Source: a bacterium (GTDB lineage: Bacteria; UBP15; UBA6099). Taken from it: a stretch of 5,374 bases of DNA. Every line of letters starts with the position of its first letter. Within the stretch, counting starts at the first letter, position 1. Below the pieces are notes generated by a model. That model saw nothing but the letters and a program-made list of their open reading frames with translations, was not told the origin of the DNA and made no database searches. The stretch is taken from the NCBI GenBank assembly GCA_029573925.1, contig JAKQBV010000293.1, forward strand, positions 1-5,374, in the 5' to 3' direction. The translations under genes and the position numbers were made by a program. Positions 1 to 5,374 of the stretch are shown piece after piece.

Positions 1-20
1 ATTCATTGTCGCTTTCATAT

Positions 21-41
21 AAGCGACTTCAGTCGCTTTTT
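21..41 (+). terminator. Candidate intrinsic terminator hairpin of a gene lying left of the window
   Basis: AAGCGAC at 21-27 pairs perfectly with GTCGCTT at 32-38 around a 4-base loop, and a run of five T closes the element at 37-41. This is the shape of a Rho-independent terminator read rightward. The same left arm can also pair with an upstream copy of GTCGCTT at 8-14 (loop 15-20), so two mutually exclusive hairpins are possible. The stem is short, and the gene it would serve is outside the window, so termination is inferred from shape only. It may instead be one unit of the palindrome series that follows. Confidence 0.35.
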
Positions 42-45
42 AATA

Positions 46-63
46 AAGGCGATGAATCGCCTT
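46..63. repeat. Perfect inverted repeat, second of a series of three
   Basis: AAGGCGAT (46-53) is the exact reverse complement of ATCGCCTT (56-63), with a 2-base spacer. It shares its design (8-bp arms, 2-base centre) and its GCGA/TCGC core with the neighbouring palindromes at 21-38 and 71-88. The role is unknown; it could be a small extragenic palindromic repeat, a transcript-end structure or a protein-binding site. Confidence 0.6.
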
Positions 64-70
64 ATCTAAA

Positions 71-88
71 GCGGCGATTAATCGCCGC
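71..88. repeat. Perfect 18-bp palindrome, third of a series of three
   Basis: GCGGCGATT (71-79) is followed directly by its reverse complement AATCGCCGC (80-88), giving an uninterrupted 18-bp palindrome. It starts 7 bases after the previous inverted repeat ends. The GC-rich arms would form a strong hairpin in RNA or serve as a symmetrical protein-binding site. No T-run follows it, so it is not a typical intrinsic terminator. Confidence 0.6.
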
Positions 89-185
89 AGTCCAAAATTA
101 CGCAATTTCACTATCTGAGTTTTAGTGGCAATCAGGAAAAATTTTGTGCATGATAGTGCGTTGGACTGCATTTATTTTCATGCGG

Positions 186-203
186 CTGGAATTACTGGAA
201 TTA
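186..203. repeat. Perfect 9-bp tandem duplication
   Basis: CTGGAATTA occurs twice back to back at 186-194 and 195-203. The unit is a multiple of three and leaves the reading frame of a 33-codon open frame (150-251) intact, but that frame is not otherwise convincing. Most likely a replication-slippage duplication. Confidence 0.5.
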
Positions 204-571
204 TTAGTAAAGCGCAATAAGCGAATGGGCCGCGTTCATTGCCTAATATAAATTCTCGAAACTCTCAATCGACACAAAAGATGTGGAATGCCAGAATACT
301 TTTACAGTTGCGGTTTAAAAATCAATTTGTTGTTTTAAAAATAATGTTCATTGGGATAATATCATAATTATTATACCTTAAACCAATTGATTGTCATAAA
401 CCAATACGCTCAAAGCCATAATCTAGCAATTCTGCTTCAAGCCATAAAATCATTCCGGCGACTGTCATTACAACAAGACGAATGATTGCCAGAATGCTAC
501 TCAAGCTGATTTGTTTTTAAATATCGCGGCTTTTCTATCATATTCACACGCTGGCCGATATCCATCGTCAT

Positions 572-600
572 TTGCAACGACGTTGGAACCTCGATAGAAT
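572..600 (+). promoter_or_regulatory. Candidate sigma70-like promoter of the methyltransferase gene
   Basis: TTGCAA at 572-577 and TAGAAT at 595-600 are separated by 17 bases, a good fit to a housekeeping promoter (5 of 6 at the -10, 4 of 6 at the -35). Transcription would start near 607 and leave a leader of about 68 bases before the start codon at 675. That leader contains a small hairpin (622-636) and the ribosome binding site. Such matches are easy to find by chance in AT-rich DNA. Confidence 0.35.
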
Positions 601-621
601 TACTACAGAAGCATTATGGAT

Positions 622-636
622 GAGCGTCAAACGCTC
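622..636 (+). promoter_or_regulatory. Short hairpin in the leader of the methyltransferase gene
   Basis: GAGCGT (622-627) pairs perfectly with ACGCTC (631-636) around a 3-base loop. A 10-bp palindrome, AGCTATAGCT, follows at 645-654. Both lie between the predicted transcription start and the ribosome binding site (AAGGA at 659-663), so they could influence translation or message stability. No known riboswitch or leader class is recognised. Confidence 0.3.
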
Positions 637-674
637 GCTTAATTAGCTATAGCTTCGCAAGGACTAATACCTCC

Positions 675-1433
675 ATGAACTCCAATCACGTAAATGACAT
701 ATATTCCAGACGCGCCATATGCTATCATTTTACACACAAGTTGATCTTTCGCGGATGGGATTTATCATGGAGGCAGACTGCGGCTTGGCTGTGTCCTGTG
801 GAAACTGGCGATAGAGTCATTGACATATGCGCAGGACAAGGACATTCTGCGATTGAATACATTAAAGTTTGGAGATATTTAGGCGCTGATGTAACTATAA
901 CAGGCATAGATAGCAATGAGAGAATGTTGGATGCTGGCAAGCGGCGTGTGCGGCGTTATGGACTTGAAAATAGCGTGTTCCTAGAAAAAGCCGACGCCAT
1001 GAATATGAAACCCGGCTATGTGCCAAAAGATATGAAGGCATATCAAGATGATTGTTTCGACGCCGCGCTATGCGTTTTTGGCGCCGGAGGACTCGAGAAT
1101 CCCAAACAAGCTTTTTGTGAAATGCTCCGCATAATAAAACCCGGAGGGCGCATCGTGATAATTGATGCCCTTCTTCCGACTCCGGGCTTGCATACCACTT
1201 TAAAACACGTGAGCTTTTGGAATGATTTTCGGCTTGCCATGATGAAGCATCTGTGGGGATGGGAAAACCACAACTCACTATTTGTCGATATTGAAAATTC
1301 AAGCTGCGCAGACGCTTATGGCGCGCATTTTTATTTTGAAACCATTTCCAAAGCTCTATGCCCAGAACCGATTCCCGTATTGAAAAAAGCCATTGCGGTT
1401 TATGTGGGAGTAAAAACGAAGCTTGGCAATTGA
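675..1433 (+). CDS. Class I SAM-dependent methyltransferase, UbiE/COQ5-like
   Basis: This predicted soluble 252-residue protein transfers a methyl group from S-adenosylmethionine; its substrate is unknown. The N-terminal part (Y10 to about residue 40) resembles the UbiE lead-in, with a Tyr followed by a conserved W-R stretch. Motif I follows as D50-ICAGQG56, the acidic residue at the end of strand 2 is D79 in GIDSNERML, and D107 begins the adenine-side loop. FDAALCVFG (128-136) is the motif IV region and KPGG (155-158) the usual post-motif turn. Motif I is unusual: most relatives have GCGTG, here CAGQG. Length is normal for the family. The start at 675 is supported by AAGGA at 659-663, 11 bases upstream. 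The gene converges with the minus-strand radical SAM gene. A quinone C-methyltransferase role is possible, but the neighbourhood favours a dedicated biosynthetic pathway. Confidence 0.88.
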   Translation: MNSNHVNDIYSRRAICYHFTHKLIFRGWDLSWRQTAAWLCPVETGDRVIDICAGQGHSAIEYIKVWRYLGADVTITGIDSNERMLDAGKRRVRRYGLENSVFLEKADAMNMKPGYVPKDMKAYQDDCFDAALCVFGAGGLENPKQAFCEMLRIIKPGGRIVIIDALLPTPGLHTTLKHVSFWNDFRLAMMKHLWGWENHNSLFVDIENSSCADAYGAHFYFETISKALCPEPIPVLKKAIAVYVGVKTKLGN

Positions 1434-1486
1434 TCGCCACATAAATCTGCAAGACTTATTTTACCGTTGTCCATATAAAGTTGTAA

Positions 1487-2872
1487 TTAGATATTCAATA
1501 TATTCTGTAAATTGGCACTCAGCTGTCGAATATACATCCATTTGTTCGGCATCAATTTGAATAGGCGGTATAACCTGAAGGGGTTTAAGTAAAACTTCAA
1601 ATATGCTATCCGCTGAATGCGCCTGACGTCCAAGCCAGTTGAAAGCGTGTAATAAGCGTCTTGTGTCAGATAATCCTGATGCTTCAATATCGCAATTTTT
1701 TCTCCCACGTCAGCTAGAGCCATATCATACAAAACAGTCCCTTTAAAAGGTATAACAACAAAATAAGACACCGCGTGCAAGGGCAGCTTTAGCGAAAGTC
1801 TTATCGTTGACATAAGTTCTTCTAACGTTTCCGTCGGAAAGCCGAGCATGAAAAACGCGCGGGTCAGCAAACCGTTGCGAGCGCTGATGCGCACCGCATC
1901 GCAAACGCGCTCAATGTCAATATTCTTCTGAATAAGCTTTTGGAGTCTTTCCGACGCGGTTTCAAAAGCGACAGTAATGCTGTAAGCTCCTGCCCGCTTC
2001 AGAGCCAGAATGGTGTCCTCATCCAGAAGATCACCGCGAAGTCCGTTTGGGAACGACAATCTGATATCGAGATTTTTTTTCTCAATCAATCGGCAAATCT
2101 CCAGAACGCGGTTTTTATTGAAATTAAAAATATCGTCAACGATCTGAAACTCTTCGACGTTGTGTTTGTATTTCAAAGTCTCAATTTCCTTCACCACATT
2201 GTCCGGCGATCTCATTCGCACTTTCTTTCCGAAGATGCTGTGGCAGTTTATGCAGTTGTAAGGACAGGCGCGGGAGGTAAACAAAGTCATGTATCGTCGC
2301 GATGAAATATAACCGCTCATTTGAGGGAATCGCGCATAACAGTCAAAGTCAATCAAATCCCAGTCTGGAAAAGGCTGGGCATCCAAATCCGAAATGATGT
2401 CATTGCTGTCTGGAATCGCAAATCCGCTGCCGGTTCGCGGTGCGAATCCCGGATAAAAGCATTTTTCTCGTGACGTTATCCGTCTGGCGCAAAAGCAAAA
2501 AGCGTTCTCCCCTTCGCCAAGAATCAGCGAATCCACAGAGGAAACCCGCTCAAAATCCAATGGGGCATGAGTTGCATAAGGCCCGCCGCAACAAACATGC
2601 GTCTTTTTAAGCACAGCCTTTGCATGGGTTGCAAGTTCATTCACAACCTGTAAATCTCCGTAATTCGTGGATATGCCTATCAAGTCCGGTTGATACTCGC
2701 GAAGGATCTTGTCGTATTCCTTCATCGCATCTCTCGTAATTCGCATATCCAACAACCGTGTTTCGACATCAGTCGCATTTGCCTTCAGGTTAGAAGAGAG
2801 ATATAAAAGTCCGAGTGGCGGAGAAACTATTCGTGAGCGCGAACTCGGCTTCACTAAAAGCGTTTTCAACAC
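1487..2872 (-). CDS. B12-binding-type radical SAM protein (complete)
   Basis: A 461-residue protein with the layout of cobalamin-dependent radical SAM enzymes, a family that methylates or rearranges unactivated carbon or phosphorus centres. The N-terminal third looks like a Rossmann-type B12-binding domain: LLVKPS near residue 5, SPPLGLLYL (17-25), the core strand PDLIGIS (62-68), CCGGPYATH (94-102) and ILGEGENAF (117-125). The radical SAM domain follows with C203-x3-C207-x2-C210 for the [4Fe-4S] cluster, VDDIF (245-249), FETASERL (303-310) and MLGFPTET (342-349). There is no DxHxxG motif, so any cobalamin would bind without a lower His ligand, as in many class B enzymes. The gene starts with GTG at 2870-2872; an in-frame stop at 2918-2920 and the family-typical N-terminus support this, with only a weak GGTGG ribosome binding site. 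It is divergent from the twitch-type gene. Substrate unknown. Confidence 0.9.
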   Translation of the reverse strand: MLKTLLVKPSSRSRIVSPPLGLLYLSSNLKANATDVETRLLDMRITRDAMKEYDKILREYQPDLIGISTNYGDLQVVNELATHAKAVLKKTHVCCGGPYATHAPLDFERVSSVDSLILGEGENAFCFCARRITSREKCFYPGFAPRTGSGFAIPDSNDIISDLDAQPFPDWDLIDFDCYARFPQMSGYISSRRYMTLFTSRACPYNCINCHSIFGKKVRMRSPDNVVKEIETLKYKHNVEEFQIVDDIFNFNKNRVLEICRLIEKKNLDIRLSFPNGLRGDLLDEDTILALKRAGAYSITVAFETASERLQKLIQKNIDIERVCDAVRISARNGLLTRAFFMLGFPTETLEELMSTIRLSLKLPLHAVSYFVVIPFKGTVLYDMALADVGEKIAILKHQDYLTQDAYYTLSTGLDVRRIQRIAYLKFYLNPFRLYRLFKLMPNKWMYIRQLSANLQNILNI

Positions 2873-2924
2873 ATTAAACCACCAAACACATATCGCCTTA
2901 TTGACGATGAATTGTTTCTAATGC

Positions 2925-2933
2925 TGACATAAT
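2925..2933 (+). promoter_or_regulatory. Candidate extended -10 promoter reading toward the twitch radical SAM gene
   Basis: TGA followed by CATAAT (2925-2933) fits an extended -10 element. A TTGACG lies at 2901-2906 but is 21 bases away, too far for a normal -35 element. Transcription would start near 2940 and give a leader of about 100 bases to the start at 3044. This is an alternative to, or upstream partner of, the nearer promoter at 3014-3042. Confidence 0.25.
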
Positions 2934-2961
2934 AGTAGCATCTAATGAATTATTCAATCAA
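2932..2961 (-). promoter_or_regulatory. Candidate promoter for the minus-strand B12 radical SAM gene
   Basis: Read on the minus strand, TTGATT (2961 to 2956) and TACTAT (2937 to 2932) are 18 bases apart. Transcription would start near 2925, about 50 bases before the GTG start at 2872. The -10 element overlaps the -10 of a rightward candidate promoter (2928-2933), so the two divergent units could exclude each other. Only sequence matching supports this. Confidence 0.3.
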
Positions 2962-3013
2962 ATTCACCGTTTCGAGCCATTCATTAGAATATGCTTTAAA
3001 CTTTAGAAATGTA

Positions 3014-3042
3014 TTGTTTCCATATCGTCCGATATATATAAT
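3014..3042 (+). promoter_or_regulatory. Candidate proximal promoter of the twitch radical SAM gene
   Basis: TTGTTT at 3014-3019 and a perfect TATAAT at 3037-3042 are separated by exactly 17 bases. This is the best promoter match in the divergent region. Transcription would begin near 3049, just before the ATG at 3053, so a message from here would be leaderless or nearly so and could not include the ATG codons at 2945 or 3044. No ribosome binding site is visible before any of the three candidate start codons, which agrees with that reading. Confidence 0.4.
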
Positions 3043-3043
3043 T

Positions 3044-4156
3044 ATGCGAACCATGATAGATAATATTTCAACGAAATTTCAATATCTGCTTAAGAGGAAA
3101 CGTCTTGCGGCGCGCGTAGCTATCAATTATCTGAAACTGTTTTCCGGCGGTCTTCCACTTCGCACCGTCCACATTGCGCCTGAATGGACATGCAACGCGA
3201 CATGCCCTCACTGTTATTCTGTGCCGTTTCACGAATCCGTTCGAAAAACGCTCAATATAGATGAATGGAATCATGCGGTAGAGGAATGCATTAAGATGGG
3301 CGCGATCAATTTTGTTTTCCAAGGCGGCGAGCCATTAGTATCAGACCTCACTATTCCCCTGATTCGGATTATCAAAAGGCGCGGTGGATATCCCGTCGTG
3401 AACACAAACGGCATTCTACTGGCGGAAAAAATCCTGTCTCTCAAAGCGGCTGGAATCGATTGGATTAACGTAAGCATTAACGGAATCGGCGAATCGCACG
3501 ATCAGTTTTACAACCACCCCGGCTTGTTCGATATCTCGCTCCACGGGATTGAGCTTGCGCAAAAGGCCGGCATTCATGTGATAGTCGTCACCATAGCTAC
3601 AAACAAATCGCTTGAAAGCGGAGAAACTCTTCGTTTAGCCCAATTTATGAACAAGAGAAAAATCGACACGTGGCTTGTATATCCCATGCTGGCAGGCAGA
3701 TGGATCGATCATCCTTACGAACGCTTATCTGAAGAAAATATCAAGCGTTTCGACGAATTGCTCAAAAATAAATTCATTCACTGGGAGGGGGAAGGAAACT
3801 ATTTCAAATACGGTTGCGCTGCTGGCCGGGAATCCATTTATGTGTCCGCCTATGGAGATGTCACGCCTTGTGCGGGCATATGTGTGTCATTTGGCAATAT
3901 TATTATCACGCCGCTTCGCGACATTCTGAATAAAATGAGACAAGTCCCATATTTCCACGATATCACAAACCGCTGCATGGCGTCTGTTGATGAAAAATTT
4001 CACAACAAATTCATCGCGCCATTCAAAGGGCGGGAAGGCGCAATACCTATCGAACAAGTCGAGTTTTTTTATTCGATTTCACTCACTAACCCGAAAACAA
4101 GAATACCCAGCCATTTGAATGCGCAAACGGATTATGACGGTCATGTCGCGCGCTGA
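3044..4156 (+). CDS. Radical SAM protein with twitch/SPASM-like C-terminal region
   Basis: A 370-residue protein (from ATG 3044) of the radical SAM superfamily, which cleaves SAM to a 5'-deoxyadenosyl radical. A basic helix-like N-terminus (KRKRLAARVA) leads into W-T-C50-x3-C54-x2-C57-Y, the radical SAM [4Fe-4S] site. The SAM-contact motif GGEP follows at 94-97 and NTNG at 120-123. The C-terminal part has C258-x12-G271-x4-C276, then C280 and C311. This matches the start of a SPASM/twitch auxiliary-cluster domain but lacks the full set of seven SPASM cysteines, suggesting a single extra cluster. The frame stays open upstream to an ATG at 2945, but that 33-residue extension lies over promoter-like AT-rich DNA and is not typical of the family; ATG 3053 is also possible. 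It overlaps the next gene, suggesting coupled expression. Relatives modify peptides, sugars or lipids; the substrate here is unknown. Confidence 0.87.
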   Translation: MRTMIDNISTKFQYLLKRKRLAARVAINYLKLFSGGLPLRTVHIAPEWTCNATCPHCYSVPFHESVRKTLNIDEWNHAVEECIKMGAINFVFQGGEPLVSDLTIPLIRIIKRRGGYPVVNTNGILLAEKILSLKAAGIDWINVSINGIGESHDQFYNHPGLFDISLHGIELAQKAGIHVIVVTIATNKSLESGETLRLAQFMNKRKIDTWLVYPMLAGRWIDHPYERLSEENIKRFDELLKNKFIHWEGEGNYFKYGCAAGRESIYVSAYGDVTPCAGICVSFGNIIITPLRDILNKMRQVPYFHDITNRCMASVDEKFHNKFIAPFKGREGAIPIEQVEFFYSISLTNPKTRIPSHLNAQTDYDGHVAR

Positions 4157-5374
4157 AGTCGTTCTACTACATCCTGCCGGCGGCTATTGGGAGCTTTTCA
4201 GAGACGCTCCTAACATGCCTTTAAATCTTTTGTGCGCGGCTTCGCAGATATATGAGCGATACAATGTCCGCATAATCGACCAGAGGCATGGGCTAGGCTG
4301 GCGTGATGATCTTAAGAGGGCAATCGGCAAAGACACAATTTGCGTTGGCATTACGACATATACGGGGCCTAGCATTGTTGGAGCGTTGTCCATGTGCCGG
4401 ATGGTTAGAGAACTGACTAAAGCCCCGATAGTATGGGGCGGAATACACGTTTCTCTCATGCCGTGGCAATCATTGGATCATCCTTGTGTGGATATGATTG
4501 TCGTAGGAGAAGGCGAACTGGCATTTTCCAATCTTGTTGACGCTTTGGCGACAGATCGAGATACAAATGGTATTCCCGGAGTTCTAACGACTAAAAACAT
4601 TGCTATAGCTCATGGACAACAATTATTTCTAAAAATGGATGAACTGCCGCCGCTTCCATATGAGCTAATTAATGTGGAAAAGTATTTGCCATCTTTCAGA
4701 GGATCTAAAACAATGAATTTCCAAACCAGCCGCGGATGCCCAATGCGTTGCGGTTTTTGTTATAACACAGTTTTTAACAAAAGCGCATGGCGCGCAATGT
4801 CTGCGCCTGTAGTGATTTCACGCATCAAAAAAACCGTGCTGGATCACGGCATCAACGACATCCTGTTTGTGGACGACAACTTTTTTGTAAGCTTTGCGAG
4901 GGCTAACGAAATAATGGCGGAACTTGCCTCATTAGGCATAACATGGCAATCCCAAGGAGTTGACATAGACACATTGCGACGTATGCCCGACGACATGCTG
5001 CGATTAATGATGGACAGCGGATGCCGCCGTATTGCCGTAGGAGTCGAGTCAGGGTCTCCCCGCATTCGGAATATGATTAACAAACCGGGCGACAAGAAAA
5101 TGATCGTAGAACAGATTTCAAGGCTTCGAGAGTTTAATATTATTGTTCATTGTACTTTCATGGTCGGGTTTCCCGGAGAAACTCGTGAAGAAATAATGCA
5201 AACGCAAGACACTGTATTCTCCCTCATGCGCGCAAACCATAATATTCGCACGCCTTTCATATATCAATATGTTCCGTTCCCCGGAACAAAAATATACGAT
5301 CTTTGCGTAACGCAGGGTTTTCGTCCTCCTACATCCCTAGAGGCTTGGAACGATTTCAATGTCGACGATTTCCG
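4143..5374 (+). CDS. B12-binding-type radical SAM protein, partial (3' end beyond window)
   Basis: An open frame runs from an in-frame stop at 4116-4118 to the window end, giving 410 residues from ATG 4143 with no stop. The N-terminal domain has the B12-binding layout: VVLLHPAGGYW (6-16), NMPLNLL (24-30), VGITTYTGPS (68-77), VWGGIHVSLMP (97-107) and VVGEGELAF (120-128). The radical SAM domain has SRGC199-x3-C203-x2-C206 for the [4Fe-4S] cluster, FVDDNFF (242-248), GVESGS (300-305) and VGFPGET (341-347). DQRHGLG (46-52) resembles the DxHxxG cobalamin motif but with one extra residue, so His-on binding is doubtful. Start is uncertain: ATGs at 4119, 4134 and 4143 are in frame; 4143 gives the most family-like N-terminus. 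It overlaps the preceding gene by 14 bases (38 if 4119 is used). Likely role: radical methylation or a related carbon-skeleton reaction, substrate unknown. Confidence 0.9.
   Translation, partial: MSRAEVVLLHPAGGYWELFRDAPNMPLNLLCAASQIYERYNVRIIDQRHGLGWRDDLKRAIGKDTICVGITTYTGPSIVGALSMCRMVRELTKAPIVWGGIHVSLMPWQSLDHPCVDMIVVGEGELAFSNLVDALATDRDTNGIPGVLTTKNIAIAHGQQLFLKMDELPPLPYELINVEKYLPSFRGSKTMNFQTSRGCPMRCGFCYNTVFNKSAWRAMSAPVVISRIKKTVLDHGINDILFVDDNFFVSFARANEIMAELASLGITWQSQGVDIDTLRRMPDDMLRLMMDSGCRRIAVGVESGSPRIRNMINKPGDKKMIVEQISRLREFNIIVHCTFMVGFPGETREEIMQTQDTVFSLMRANHNIRTPFIYQYVPFPGTKIYDLCVTQGFRPPTSLEAWNDFNVDDF

Larger units (their letters stand above)
1..674. other. Long non-coding or degraded region upstream of the methyltransferase gene
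   Basis: I find no convincing gene in this stretch. All frames are broken by frequent stops, and the longest ATG-initiated frames I traced (150-251 and 281-367) encode only 33 and 28 residues with no recognisable motif. The first 90 bases hold three successive palindromes, listed separately. A perfect 9-bp tandem duplication lies at 186-203. Further short direct repeats occur: 379-387 repeated at 397-405, and 413-421 repeated at 439-447. The last 100 bases contain a plausible promoter, a short hairpin and the ribosome binding site of the next gene. The middle part is AT-rich and may be decayed sequence, but I cannot name a parent gene. Confidence 0.6.

Noticed and set aside
8..88. CRISPR array
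   Set aside because: The units are self-complementary palindromes with different arms and 7-base gaps, not identical direct repeats separated by unique spacers of about 30 bases.
281..367. 28-codon open frame that might be a peptide precursor
   Set aside because: It has no clear ribosome binding site, no leader/core layout and no cysteine, serine or glycine pattern typical of modified peptides. Length is within chance expectation.
1..674. Insertion sequence or integron remnant
   Set aside because: No transposase or integrase fragment, no matched terminal inverted repeats bounding a segment, and no target-site duplication could be found by eye.
895..1452. 185-codon minus-strand open frame opposite the methyltransferase gene
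   Set aside because: The plus strand encodes all expected methyltransferase motifs in order, whereas the antisense product shows no recognisable domain. It is a shadow frame.
1434..1486. Bidirectional terminator between the convergent genes
   Set aside because: No stem of useful length followed by a T-run is visible on either strand in this gap.
1940..2305. 121-codon plus-strand open frame inside the minus-strand B12 radical SAM gene
   Set aside because: The opposite strand carries the CxxxCxxC site and the conserved radical SAM motifs across this interval, so the plus-strand frame is antisense shadow.
4184..5095. Two minus-strand open frames (4184-4459 and 4844-5095) opposite the partial B12 radical SAM gene
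   Set aside because: The plus-strand frame is open to the window end and carries coherent family motifs; the minus-strand products have none.

Overview
The window reads as bacterial DNA of intermediate base composition with ordinary bacterial gene spacing, and it is dominated by radical SAM chemistry. It holds one complete class I SAM-dependent methyltransferase of UbiE-like type and three radical SAM proteins. Two of the latter have the layout of cobalamin-binding (B12) radical SAM enzymes, and one has a C-terminal twitch/SPASM-like auxiliary cluster region. This density of oxygen-sensitive Fe-S enzymes suggests an anaerobic or microaerophilic, probably poorly characterised lineage. Nothing in the sequence allows a named taxon.

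Layout. Bases 1-674 carry no convincing gene. The first 90 bases contain three successive perfect inverted repeats of the same design, probably the 3' end of an upstream transcription unit or a small palindromic-repeat family. The rest is AT-rich with short direct repeats, and a plausible promoter and ribosome binding site lie just before the first gene. The methyltransferase (675-1433, +) converges on a B12-type radical SAM gene on the minus strand (1487-2872), with about 50 bases between their stops. From a divergent intergenic region with candidate promoters in both directions, the twitch-type radical SAM gene (about 3044-4156, +) is read rightward. It overlaps a second B12-type radical SAM gene that starts near 4143 and runs off the window end without a stop.

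How the genes may work together. The two rightward radical SAM genes overlap and look translationally coupled, so they probably act in one pathway. Methyltransferase plus B12 radical SAM plus twitch radical SAM is a combination typical of pathways for specialised metabolites, lipids, cofactors or modified peptides, where unactivated carbons are methylated or rearranged. The product cannot be read from this window: there is no recognisable peptide precursor, synthase, transporter or regulator. The pathway assignment is therefore inference, while the enzyme family assignments rest on motifs visible in the proteins.
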